The position numbers and the translations under genes are program-made. Positions 15,589 to 23,224 of a DNA stretch of 44,376 nt are shown piece after piece; position 1 is the stretch's first letter, and each line of letters starts with the position of its first letter. Source of the stretch: an uncultured Lachnobacterium sp. (lineage in GTDB: Bacteria; Bacillota; Clostridia; Lachnospirales; Lachnospiraceae); NCBI GenBank assembly GCA_937889225.1, contig CALAST010000002.1:1-44376 (forward strand). Direction: 5' to 3'. Below the pieces are notes generated by a model. The model saw only the letters and a program-made list of their open reading frames with translations, was not told the DNA's origin and searched no databases.

Positions 15589-16851
15589 ATGAAATCATAT
15601 GATATCGTAATTGTAGGAGGCGGTCCTGCCGGACTTGCTGCTGCGGCTTCTGCAAAGGAAAACGGAATAGACAGCATTTTAATATTGGAAAGAGATAAAG
15701 AACTGGGTGGTATTTTAAATCAATGTATCCACAATGGTTTTGGTCTGCATACATTCAAAGAAGAATTGACAGGACCGGAATACGCAGGCAGATTCATTGA
15801 AAAAGTAAAAGACCTTGGCATTGAATATATGCTTAACACGATGGTAATGGATATTTCCGGTGAAAAAGTCGTTACTGCAATGAACCGCGAAGAAGGCTTG
15901 TTTGAAATTCAGGCAAAAGCGATTATCCTTGCAATGGGTTGTAGAGAACGTCCGCGTGGAGCGTTAAACACACCGGGATACCGTCCGGCCGGTATTTTCT
16001 CCGCAGGTACAGCACAAAGACTTGTAAATATGGAAGGCTACTTGCCTGGACGAGAAGTTGTTATTTTAGGTTCCGGTGATATCGGACTTATTATGGCAAG
16101 AAGAATGACCTTGGAAGGTGCAAAAGTAAAAGTGGTTGCGGAACTTATGCCATACTCCGGCGGATTAAAGAGAAATATCGTGCAATGCTTAAATGACTTT
16201 GACATTCCATTGAAATTGAGCCATACCGTCGTTGACATTGACGGCAAAGAACGTGTAAAAGGGATTACCTTAGCTCAGGTAGATGAAAGAAATAAACCAA
16301 TTCCGGGAACGGAAGAATATATTCCATGTGATACCTTATTGTTATCCTGTGGTTTGATTCCGGAAAATGAGTTATCAAGAGGACTTGGCGTGGATATGGA
16401 ACGTGTCACAAACGGTCCTGTTGTAAACGAAAGTCTGGAAACAAGCGTGGAAGGCGTATTTGCCTGCGGTAACGTATTGCATGTACATGACCTTGTAGAC
16501 TTCGTATCCGAAGAAGCGGCAATGGCAGGTAAAAATGCAGTAAGATATATCAAAGGCGAAACAGCAAAAGAAGCTGCAAGAATTGATATCATCCCAACAG
16601 ATGGAGTGCGTTACACCGTGCCAAAATATATCCGTCCGGAAAATATGGAAGACACATTGACCGTACGTTTCCGTGTTGGCGGTGTATATAAGAACTGCTA
16701 CATCAGTACCTACTTCGATGACGAACGTGTTATGAGAAGAAAACGCCCTGTAGTAGCTCCGGGTGAGATGGAAGAAGTAAAACTTTCCAAAGAAAAACTT
16801 GCAGAATATCCAAACTTAAAGACAATTACCGTAAAAATCGAGGAGGCATAA
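15589..16851 (+). CDS. FAD/NAD(P)-binding oxidoreductase, probable electron-transfer subunit of the GlpA complex
   Basis: This 420-residue protein has two nucleotide-binding sites: GGGPAGLAAAASAKENG (residues 9-25, FAD) and LGSGDIGLIMARR (~159-171, NAD(P)). The family motifs QCIHNGFG (~45), MGCRERPRGALNTPGYRP (~118-135) and the FAD-contact ACGNVLHVHDLVD are also visible. It probably accepts electrons from the GlpA flavin and Fe-S centre and passes them to or from a pyridine nucleotide. Placement between glpA and the DUF1667 gene, with gaps of 18 and 5 bp, points to one operon and complex. The precise acceptor is inferred. Confidence 0.88.
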   Translation: MKSYDIVIVGGGPAGLAAAASAKENGIDSILILERDKELGGILNQCIHNGFGLHTFKEELTGPEYAGRFIEKVKDLGIEYMLNTMVMDISGEKVVTAMNREEGLFEIQAKAIILAMGCRERPRGALNTPGYRPAGIFSAGTAQRLVNMEGYLPGREVVILGSGDIGLIMARRMTLEGAKVKVVAELMPYSGGLKRNIVQCLNDFDIPLKLSHTVVDIDGKERVKGITLAQVDERNKPIPGTEEYIPCDTLLLSCGLIPENELSRGLGVDMERVTNGPVVNESLETSVEGVFACGNVLHVHDLVDFVSEEAAMAGKNAVRYIKGETAKEAARIDIIPTDGVRYTVPKYIRPENMEDTLTVRFRVGGVYKNCYISTYFDDERVMRRKRPVVAPGEMEEVKLSKEKLAEYPNLKTITVKIEEA

Positions 16852-16856
16852 GAATC

Positions 16857-17222
16857 ATGGAAAAAAGAGAATTAATTTGTATCGGATGTCCTTTGGGATG
16901 CATGCTTACGGTAGAAATGGAAGACGGAGCCGTTGTTAATGTAACCGGAAATACCTGCCCAAGAGGAAAGACCTACGCGGAAAAAGAAGTGACCAATCCA
17001 ACACGTATTGTAACTTCAACCGTAAGAGTTTTGGGCGGAGACAGACCATCTGTTTCCTGCAAGACAAAGAATGACATTCCAAAATCCAAAATTTTTGATG
17101 TTGCCCGTGCATTAAAGGATGTGGAAGCAAAAGCTCCGATTAGCATTGGTGATGTATTGGTAGAAGATGTAGCAGGTACAGGTGTACAGATTGTTGCAAC
17201 TTCCCATGCAGATGCAGTATAA
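16857..17222 (+). CDS. DUF1667 protein, cysteine-rich partner of the GlpA-type dehydrogenase
   Basis: This 121-residue protein has Cys8, Cys11, Cys15 and Cys34 (CxxCxxxC then TCPRG), resembling a metal or iron-sulfur site. The rest is a compact domain ending GTGVQIVATSHADA. DUF1667 proteins nearly always follow the GlpA/oxidoreductase pair in Firmicutes; a role as small electron-carrier or assembly subunit is inferred from that linkage. The ribosome site (GAGGCA) overlaps the end of the upstream gene. It is the last gene of the operon, with the strong terminator 32 bp later. Confidence 0.88.
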   Translation: MEKRELICIGCPLGCMLTVEMEDGAVVNVTGNTCPRGKTYAEKEVTNPTRIVTSTVRVLGGDRPSVSCKTKNDIPKSKIFDVARALKDVEAKAPISIGDVLVEDVAGTGVQIVATSHADAV

Positions 17223-17253
17223 AAGCCCATAAAAAGCCAATAAGTAGGAATAG

Positions 17254-17300
17254 AAATTCCCACCGCATTGATATGTAGATGCGGTGGGAATTTCGTTTTT
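17254..17300 (+). terminator. terminator of the glycerol operon
   Basis: A perfect 15-bp stem (17254-17268 with 17279-17293, arm AAATTCCCACCGCAT) is followed by CGTTTTTG. Confidence 0.9.
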
Positions 17301-17407
17301 GTGGAAATTTCGACTATTTCAAAGCCTATTTTGGATAGATAATGAATATATTTGCATTTATGTTAATTAACTTTTCATGTTTAAGTTAACTATTTACTTG
17401 AAATAGC

Positions 17408-17464
17408 AAAAATAACTAAAAATTGTCAATAAATTTATATATTTATATAAAAAATAACTAAAAA
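17408..17464 (+). promoter_or_regulatory. paired 15-bp direct repeats upstream of the chemoreceptor promoter
   Basis: AAAAATAACTAAAAA occurs at 17408-17422 and identically at 17450-17464, 42 bp apart (four helical turns), the second ending 6 bp before the -35. The surrounding 350-bp gap is very AT-rich. A regulator site is plausible, but AT-rich repeats also arise by chance. Confidence 0.4.
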
Positions 17465-17470
17465 CTTTCT

Positions 17471-17499
17471 TTGCCATATGGTTGCATATATGGTATAAT
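17471..17499 (+). promoter_or_regulatory. promoter of the chemoreceptor gene
   Basis: TTGCCA (17471-17476), a 17-bp spacer and a perfect TATAAT (17494-17499). This is a vegetative promoter, not a sigma-28 type, so this receptor is apparently not in the late flagellar class. Confidence 0.75.
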
Positions 17500-17573
17500 G
17501 TAACTATTCGATGAGTCCCAATAAAATGTAACATGAATTTAGTAAGACTTCAAAGTAAAGGAGAATGAGGAGT

Positions 17574-19280
17574 ATGTTTGAAAAACTAAAAAATCTAAGG
17601 ATTAAAAAGAGACTTACAACAAGTTCCATGATTACAGTAGCATTAGCAAGCTTAGCGTCGTTGCTTGCAGTTTTTATTGTAGTGTATGTAGTAGGACAGT
17701 ATGACCATGTATTAAGTTATTATGCTTTTCCACAGGGAGATTTAGGAAGAGCTATGTCGGAATTAGCGGACATTCGAAGTGCTACGCGTGGTGTAATTGG
17801 ATATGATGATGCAGAATTGGTTGAAAATATTCTTGGACAACATGACCAAGCAATTATAAATTTAGAAGAACTGTTAGAGCCGATTGAGGAATCGGTTGTT
17901 ACAGATGTAGGACAGGAATCGTACAATGCAATTGTAGATGCTTTGGAAGTTTATTTAGAAATTGATGAAAAGGTCATCGAGTTAGGAACAACTTCAAATG
18001 CAGAATCCAGAAGACAGGCACAGGAATTAGCGGTGGCAGAAATGGCACCTGCGTATGAAGAAGTTTGTGCCGCATTTGATGCTTTTATGGATGCAAACAT
18101 CGTATTAGGTGATGAAACACAAGATCATTTAAATACGTTGGTAAACATCTTGATTATGGGAATTGTTGTGATTATTATTATTGCTTCCGTAATTTCCATT
18201 AAGATTGGAACTATGATTGCAAATGGCATTGCAACCCCATTGCAGGAGCTTGGTGCTCGTTTACAGACATTCGCAGAAGGCGACCTTTCTTCCGAATTTC
18301 CGGAATATACATATGACGATGAAGTGGGTGATATGTTAATTTCCGTTGGCAAGACAACTGACAAACTGAAAATGGTATTTGCAGACTTACAGGATTTATT
18401 TGGAAAAATGGCAGATGGCAACTTCAATATCCATACATCTTGTGAAGAAGAATATATTGGGGAATATAATGGACTTCTTACATCAATGAGAAGAATGATT
18501 AGTCAGATTGATGCTACTTTAAAAGAAGTAAAATCTGCATCCGATATGCTATCCGTAGGTGCATCTAATTTGGCAGAAGCATCTCAAGCAATGGCAGAAG
18601 GTGCAACCGACCAGGCAGCCTCCGTTCAGCAGATGCAGGCAACCATTAATGAAATTACAACTGCATTAGAAAGAACTGTAGAAGAAAATAACGAAGCTTA
18701 TACACAGGCACGTAAAGTGGCAGACCAGGCAGAAGCAAGCCGCAAGGAAATGTCTGTTATGACAGAAGCAATGGAAAGAATCAATGAAACTTCTCAGAAG
18801 ATTGAAAATATCATTGGTGAAATTGAAGATATTTCCAGCCAGACAAACCTTCTATCCTTAAATGCTTCCATTGAAGCTGCCAGAGCAGGAGAAGCAGGAC
18901 GAGGCTTTGCAGTAGTAGCTGACCAGATTCGAAGCCTTGCAGAACAAAGTGCAAAATCTGCGGTTAATACAAGAACATTAATCGAAGGCTCCATTCGTGA
19001 AATTGAAGTAGGAAATGAAGCAGCAGCCAGAACTTCTGACGTATTAAGCCATGTGGTTACAGCAATTCAGGAAATCGCAGAAACATCTAAACGTTTAAGC
19101 GAAACATCCGTACAGCAGGCAGAAGCAATGCAGCAGGCAGAAATGGGCATTTCCAGAATTTCCGAAGTTGTACAGTCGAACTCTGCAACAGCAGAAGAAT
19201 CTTCAGCAACAAGCGAAGAATTATCCGCACAGGCAATCAATTTGGATGAATTGGTAGGCATGTTCCGGTTGAAACCATAA
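17574..19280 (+). CDS. methyl-accepting chemotaxis protein
   Basis: This is a 568-residue chemoreceptor. ATG 17574 (MFEKLKNLR) is preferred because AAAGGAG (17557-17563) lies 10 nt upstream; the ATG at 17565 would be only 1 nt from it. Membrane helices lie at ~17-43 and ~190-213. Between them is a four-helix-bundle sensor region of ~140 residues. HAMP follows (~212-265), then a long methylated coiled coil with the conserved tip QTNLLSLNASIEAARAGEAG (~422-441). It signals ligand state to CheA/CheW at the pole. No chemotaxis kinase genes are in the window. The ligand cannot be read from sequence. Confidence 0.95.
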   Translation: MFEKLKNLRIKKRLTTSSMITVALASLASLLAVFIVVYVVGQYDHVLSYYAFPQGDLGRAMSELADIRSATRGVIGYDDAELVENILGQHDQAIINLEELLEPIEESVVTDVGQESYNAIVDALEVYLEIDEKVIELGTTSNAESRRQAQELAVAEMAPAYEEVCAAFDAFMDANIVLGDETQDHLNTLVNILIMGIVVIIIIASVISIKIGTMIANGIATPLQELGARLQTFAEGDLSSEFPEYTYDDEVGDMLISVGKTTDKLKMVFADLQDLFGKMADGNFNIHTSCEEEYIGEYNGLLTSMRRMISQIDATLKEVKSASDMLSVGASNLAEASQAMAEGATDQAASVQQMQATINEITTALERTVEENNEAYTQARKVADQAEASRKEMSVMTEAMERINETSQKIENIIGEIEDISSQTNLLSLNASIEAARAGEAGRGFAVVADQIRSLAEQSAKSAVNTRTLIEGSIREIEVGNEAAARTSDVLSHVVTAIQEIAETSKRLSETSVQQAEAMQQAEMGISRISEVVQSNSATAEESSATSEELSAQAINLDELVGMFRLKP

Positions 19281-19310
19281 AGCGTCAGTTTTTATTGATG
19301 AAATTTCACG

Positions 19311-19351
19311 AAAAAGTAACTTTACCTTTGGTCGGGGCGGTTACTTTTTTG
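19311..19351. terminator. bidirectional terminator shared by the chemoreceptor and a minus-strand toxin
   Basis: AAAAAGTAAC (19311-19320) pairs with GTTACTTTTT (19340-19349). T-runs follow on both strands: TTTTTTG on +, and TTTTTCG on minus. The toxin stop codon (19341-19343) lies inside the stem. Confidence 0.75.
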
Positions 19352-19433
19352 TGTTTCTGATAATTTCTAATAATAATGTAACAATGATATTAAGTATCAT
19401 AAGTACAATAGATAATATTTGGAAATCATTCAT
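19341..19433 (-). CDS. small hydrophobic peptide, probable type I toxin
   Basis: This 30-residue peptide begins MNDFQILSIVLMILNIIVTL. It is one membrane helix followed by E-I-I-R-N-T-K-K. Two start codons exist (19439 and 19433). I chose 19433 because GAGGGA (19440-19445 on this strand) abuts the first but is 6 nt from the second. The same GAGGGA is the 3' arm of a hairpin with TCCCTC (19455-19460), so the ribosome site is masked. The stop codon is built into the terminator stem. Small size, hydrophobic core with basic tail, masked ribosome site and terminator fusion all match type I toxins. It is unlike the peptide at 5711. No antisense RNA could be defined. Confidence 0.6.
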   Translation of the reverse strand: MNDFQILSIVLMILNIIVTLLLEIIRNTKK

Positions 19434-19439
19434 ATACAT

Positions 19440-19460
19440 TCCCTCTGTAAAGTGGAGGGA
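19440..19460 (-). promoter_or_regulatory. hairpin masking the toxin ribosome site
   Basis: On the minus strand TCCCTC pairs with GAGGGA, the Shine-Dalgarno of the small peptide, across a 9-nt loop. A second stem, TAAC/GTTA around GGTAGGCG, lies just upstream in the leader. Confidence 0.5.
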
Positions 19461-19501
19461 CTAACCGCCTACCGTTATGGCAACACCTTATAAAAAAGTG
19501 T

Positions 19502-19530
19502 AGTAGAGAAAACTAGAACAAGCAAGACAA
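19502..19530 (-). promoter_or_regulatory. candidate promoter of the minus-strand toxin mRNA
   Basis: Reading leftward: TTGTCT (19525-19530), a 17-bp spacer and TCTACT (19502-19507). An alternative is TTGCTT (19520-19525), a 17-bp spacer and TACACT (19497-19502). Neither is strong. Confidence 0.35.
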
Positions 19531-19595
19531 AATTAAAAAGAAATATAAAGTATTTTTCGTAATAAAAATAAAATTTTGTGCAATTTCCCTATATT

Positions 19596-19609
19596 GTTAG
19601 CTTGCTAAC
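19596..19609. promoter_or_regulatory. palindromic operator candidate upstream of the GH3 gene
   Basis: GTTAGCTTGCTAAC is a 6-bp inverted repeat with a 2-bp centre, 30 bp before the -35. A second inverted pair, ACTATA (~19608-19613) and TATAGT (~19630-19635), overlaps it. A repressor of the glycosidase gene could bind here. Confidence 0.4.
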
Positions 19610-19639
19610 TATACAAAATAACGAAGTTTATAGTATAGC

Positions 19640-19669
19640 TTGTATCTTTTATGTGATTTATGCTAAAAT
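19640..19669 (+). promoter_or_regulatory. promoter of the GH3 gene (extended -10)
   Basis: TTGTAT (19640-19645), an 18-bp spacer and TAAAAT (19664-19669) with upstream TGC. The predicted start near 19676 lies downstream of an in-frame ATG at 19660, which supports the later ATG at 19717 as the true start. Confidence 0.65.
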
Positions 19670-19716
19670 ATTTAAATCAAGAAACTCTATATTATATAGA
19701 AAGGAAAAGGAAAATT

Positions 19717-21969
19717 ATGGCAGTAAAAGCAAGTGATAATTTTAAGGTTTACAAAAACCCGAACGGACCAACAATAAGTACAGTAAGCCGTAAAATTATC
19801 GAAAAAGATGGGTTATATTTCAAAGATATTGATGGAAGCGGTGAAGTTTCTACAATAAATGACTGGAGACTTCCGGCAGAAGAACGTGCGAAAGCATACG
19901 CGGAACTGCTTTCCGTAGAAGAAAAAGCAGGACAGCTTTTCATTTCTGACTGGCGTATGGGTAAATATCCATCCCCACTTACTATGGGAAGCAAAGAAAT
20001 TCCGGAATACACATTAGACGAATCCGGAACATTAGATGAAGCGGAACATACCGTAAAAAATATTTTCGGTGAACAGTACATTCCAGGAACATCCAAATTA
20101 TTAAAAGAATGGTTTGTACGTCACATTATTTTACGTGCAAATGCAAAACCGGATGATTTAGCAGATTACATGAACCAGTTACAGGCAGTATCTGAAGAAT
20201 GTGAACACTTCGTACCTGTTATGGCAGCTTCTAACTCTCGTAACGAATATGCAGAACCTGTATTTGGTATGAACGATGCTTCCGGTATTTTCGCATCATG
20301 GCCGGGAACAATGGGTATTGCAGCAGCAATCAAAGGAACTGATGACCTTGGTATCGTTGACCAGTTCTCTGATTGTATCCGTCGCTCATGGAACGCATCT
20401 AACCTTCGTAAAGGTTATATGTACATGGTAGACGTTATGACAGACCCAAGATGGCAGCGTTCTTATGGTACATTTGGTGAAGATACAGACTTAATCTGCA
20501 AGATTGCAGAACGCATGATTCCAACTGTACAGGGTAGTGAAGAAGGCGTAACAACAGATGGTGTTGCTTTAACAATGAAACACTTCCCAGGCGGCGGTGC
20601 TCGTGAAAACGGCTATGACCCACATTACAAAGCAGGACAGTGGAACGTATATGCAACTCCTGGCTCATTAGAAAAATATCACCTTCCTGGCTTCCAGAAA
20701 TGTGTAGATAAAAACGCAGCAGCAATTATGCCATACTATGCAAAACCTGCAAAAGAAAAGAGTGCAGCACAGGTAGTAAATGGCAAAGAAATCGAAATGG
20801 TACCATACGGATTTGCTTACAACAAACCACTTATTGATGGTCTCCTTCGTAAAGAAATGGGCTTCAAAGGCTATATCAACTCTGATACAGGTATCGTTCA
20901 CAATATGTGCTGGGGTGTTGAAATGCTCGACAAACCGGAACGTGTTGGTTTCGCAATCAACAACGCAGGTGTTGACGTAATTAGTGGTAACTTCGACCAT
21001 GCATTTGCTTTAGAAGCATACAACCGTGGAAAGAACGACTACTATGATACACACGAAGTTCCGGAAGGATTCACAAAAGAACAGTTAATCCTTACAGATG
21101 ACGTATTAAATCGTGCAGTAGGACGTACATTAAAAGGCATGTTCGAACTTGGATTGTTCGAAGATACCTACCGTGATGCAAAAGCAGCAGTAGAAGTAGC
21201 TTCTACACAGGCTGATTGGGACAACGCTATGGATGCACATCGTAAGAGTGTAACACTTCTTAAGAATGACAACGTATTGCCACTTACAGCAGACAAGTTA
21301 GAAGGCAAGAAAGTTTACGCAGAAGCATTCCACCAGCTTCCTGAAAAAGCAGTTGAGCTTACAAAAGGCTTAAAAGAAATGTTAGCAGATGTAACATTAA
21401 CAGATGACCCTGCACAGGCAGATTATGCTATTTTAATGCTCAATCCAAAATCCGGTGCATACTTTAGTGCAACAGAAGGATATCTGGAATTAGATATTTG
21501 TGAAGGCAAAGTTGTACCAAACGTAGATGAATTCTGCCGCCCAATGAAAGAAACACATGAAGAAACTACACTTGCAGGTGCAAACCGCATTCCTGAAATC
21601 GCAGCAGCAGTTCATGCAAATGGCGGTAAAGTAATCGCAAACGTAAACGTAGTATTAGCATGGTTACTTGGAAATGTAGAACCACACGTAGACGCATTAA
21701 CATTAGGATACGATACTTATCCATCTGCAACATTAGACGTATACTTCGGAAAATTCTCACCTGTTGGCAAACTTCCAATTACAATGCCACGTGGTGACGA
21801 AGTTCTTGCAGTAAACGAAGATGGTATCTGCATCAGCCCGAACGATGTACCGGGTTATGACAAAGACCAGTATATGCCGGATGAATTAAAAGACGAAAAT
21901 GGAAAAGCTTATGCTTACCGTGATGCAGCAGGCAACTACTATGAAATGAACTTTGGTTTAACATATTAG
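19717..21969 (+). CDS. glycoside hydrolase family 3 protein (beta-glucosidase-like), cytoplasmic
   Basis: This 750-residue enzyme starts MAVKASDNFKVYKN, after GGAAAAGGA. The GH3 N-terminal barrel spans ~60-430 with the K-H pair K288-H289 (TMKHFPGGGAREN) and the catalytic nucleophile candidate Asp390 in YINSDTG. A GH3_C alpha/beta domain (~480-715) follows, and the protein ends in the family's NFGLTY tail. There is no signal peptide and no fibronectin-III domain, so it probably cleaves imported short beta-linked oligosaccharides. Possible substrates are cello-, laminari- or xylo-oligosaccharides; sequence alone does not decide. No transporter or regulator genes adjoin it, unusual for a carbohydrate locus. 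Codon use suggests high expression. Confidence 0.85.
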   Translation: MAVKASDNFKVYKNPNGPTISTVSRKIIEKDGLYFKDIDGSGEVSTINDWRLPAEERAKAYAELLSVEEKAGQLFISDWRMGKYPSPLTMGSKEIPEYTLDESGTLDEAEHTVKNIFGEQYIPGTSKLLKEWFVRHIILRANAKPDDLADYMNQLQAVSEECEHFVPVMAASNSRNEYAEPVFGMNDASGIFASWPGTMGIAAAIKGTDDLGIVDQFSDCIRRSWNASNLRKGYMYMVDVMTDPRWQRSYGTFGEDTDLICKIAERMIPTVQGSEEGVTTDGVALTMKHFPGGGARENGYDPHYKAGQWNVYATPGSLEKYHLPGFQKCVDKNAAAIMPYYAKPAKEKSAAQVVNGKEIEMVPYGFAYNKPLIDGLLRKEMGFKGYINSDTGIVHNMCWGVEMLDKPERVGFAINNAGVDVISGNFDHAFALEAYNRGKNDYYDTHEVPEGFTKEQLILTDDVLNRAVGRTLKGMFELGLFEDTYRDAKAAVEVASTQADWDNAMDAHRKSVTLLKNDNVLPLTADKLEGKKVYAEAFHQLPEKAVELTKGLKEMLADVTLTDDPAQADYAILMLNPKSGAYFSATEGYLELDICEGKVVPNVDEFCRPMKETHEETTLAGANRIPEIAAAVHANGGKVIANVNVVLAWLLGNVEPHVDALTLGYDTYPSATLDVYFGKFSPVGKLPITMPRGDEVLAVNEDGICISPNDVPGYDKDQYMPDELKDENGKAYAYRDAAGNYYEMNFGLTY

Positions 21970-22002
21970 GAAATAAGCATTATTTTTAGAGAATATTGTC
22001 AG

Positions 22003-22044
22003 ACAGCGTAAAGAATCCGATTAGTGGATTTTTTACGCTGTTTG
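22003..22044 (+). terminator. terminator of the GH3 gene
   Basis: A 15- to 16-bp stem (22003-22018 with 22026-22041, arm ACAGCGTAAA; one G-T wobble) is followed only by TTT, then GCATG. It is probably a functional end, though with a short T-tail. Confidence 0.6.
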
Positions 22045-22104
22045 CATGAAAGAACCATATAAAACTTAAAAAGTGTAAAAAATGTCTGAAAAGGCAGAAA
22101 AAGA

Positions 22105-22275
22105 TTGAATTATGTAAGAAAAAGTGATAATCTGTTTTTACGCAGCGAATCTGCGTGGAAAAGTTCCCATGACAGGAAATAAAAAATGCCTATCCTGTCT
22201 AGCCCACAGAATAGGCGGTGTCCGTAAGGACATTTAACCATATTCAGGAGCATCCACTTTGGAGTGGGTGCTTTT
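22105..22275. repeat. toxin-less copy (copy 2) of the holin-like type I locus
   Basis: The promoter region is recognisable (TTGAAT 22105-22110, 17-bp spacer, degraded TAATCT 22128-22133). TCCCATGACAGG (22166-22175... compare 5637-5647) is joined directly to AAATAAAAAATGCCTATCCTG, which in copy 1 lies 174 bp further on. The leader end, toxin ribosome site and whole reading frame are missing. The 3' hairpins remain: 22188-22216, TGTCC/GGACA (22219-22232) and 22250-22271 with TTTT. In the middle stem, TGTCT/AGACA of copy 1 has become TGTCC/GGACA, a compensating change. Confidence 0.75.
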
Positions 22276-22278
22276 CCT
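22180..22278 (-). ncRNA. orphan antisense-type RNA of copy 2
   Basis: The minus-strand promoter TTGCAT (22308-22313), 17-bp spacer, TATTAT (22285-22290) has its -10 exactly as far from the GCACCC hairpin as in copy 1 (13 nt). A transcript from ~22278 would cross the three hairpins and end at GCCTATTCTGT...ACAGGATAGGC plus a T-run near 22180. With the cognate toxin gone, it could still pair with the toxin mRNA made from 5628-5925, since the terminal hairpin is identical. Confidence 0.5.
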
Positions 22279-22284
22279 ATATCC

Positions 22285-22313
22285 ATAATAACATTATTCA
22301 ATTTATAATGCAA
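22285..22313 (-). promoter_or_regulatory. minus-strand promoter of the copy-2 antisense RNA
   Basis: Reading leftward: TTGCAT (22308-22313), a 17-bp spacer and TATTAT (22285-22290). The spacing and position relative to the first hairpin match the promoter at 5932-5960, although the flanking sequence differs. Confidence 0.55.
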
Positions 22314-22379
22314 TATTAATTTTACATATGGAAGTAACTATATACCTATTTTGTAATTCAAAGTAAGAAAGGAACAACT

Positions 22380-23216
22380 ATGTTATACGAAAACAAAATC
22401 TATGATGAAGAACGTGCACTTTACGCAGTAAAAGATGCTACAGTAAAAAATTGCAAATTTGATGGACCGGCAGACGGAGAATCCGCTTTTAAAGAATGTC
22501 GCAATATCACAGTAGAAGATTGTTATTTTAATTTAAGATATCCATTTTGGCACGTAGAAGGAGCAAAAATAACCGGATGTGAAATGACAGAAAACTGTCG
22601 TGCAGCCCTTTGGTATGATAAGGATGTCGAAATTGATAACTGCAAAATGCATGGGATTAAGGCACTTCGTGAATGCAGAAATGTAGTTTTAACAAATAGT
22701 GATATTATCTCCGCAGAATATGCATGGAGAACATATGGAGTGAAAATAAGAAATACCACACTTACAGGGGAGTATCCGTTTTTTGAATGTAAAGACATGG
22801 AAATTGACGGACTTCAGATGAAAGGAAAATACTCTTTTCAATATGTAGAAAATGCAGTAATTCGAAACTCTGTATTAGATACAAAAGATGCTTTCTGGCA
22901 TGCCAAAAACGTGGTAATTGAGGATTCTGTTGTCAAAGGTGAATATCTTGCATGGTATGCAGAAAACATCAAATTTGTACGATGCAAATTAATCGGAACA
23001 CAGCCACTTTGCTATTGCAAAGGATTGGTTTTAGAAGATTGTACAATGGAAGGTTGTGATTTGTCTTTTGAGAGAAGTGAAGTAGAAGCAGATGTAAAAG
23101 GATATATTGACAGCGTAAAAAATCCAATTTGTGGTCATATTACGGCAGATAGTATTGGAGAGATTATTTTGGAGGAAGATGTGATTACGCTTGGAAAGTG
23201 TAAAATTAGTGGGTAA
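22380..23216 (+). CDS. DUF3737 family protein, right-handed beta-helix
   Basis: This 278-residue protein is built from ~20-residue rungs such as VKNCKFDG, ITVEDCYFN, AKITGCEM, VEIDNCKMHG, VVLTNSDI, VVIEDSVVKG and LVLEDCTMEG. The C/S-x-(M/F/V)-x-G pattern recurs at least ten times, as in parallel beta-helix proteins. Conserved aromatic rungs (PFWHVEG, AFWHAKN, LAWYAEN) alternate, typical of DUF3737. There is no signal peptide, so it is likely cytoplasmic. Beta-helix folds often bind polysaccharide or form scaffolds, but no activity is known for this family. AAGAAAGGAAC precedes the ATG. It is flanked by copies 2 and 3 of the toxin-locus RNA element in the same orientation. Confidence 0.85.
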   Translation: MLYENKIYDEERALYAVKDATVKNCKFDGPADGESAFKECRNITVEDCYFNLRYPFWHVEGAKITGCEMTENCRAALWYDKDVEIDNCKMHGIKALRECRNVVLTNSDIISAEYAWRTYGVKIRNTTLTGEYPFFECKDMEIDGLQMKGKYSFQYVENAVIRNSVLDTKDAFWHAKNVVIEDSVVKGEYLAWYAENIKFVRCKLIGTQPLCYCKGLVLEDCTMEGCDLSFERSEVEADVKGYIDSVKNPICGHITADSIGEIILEEDVITLGKCKISG

Positions 23217-23224
23217 AATAAGTA

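Noticed and set aside
19660..19716. Upstream ATG of the GH3 gene
   Set aside because: It lies inside the promoter, before the predicted transcription start, and has no ribosome site.
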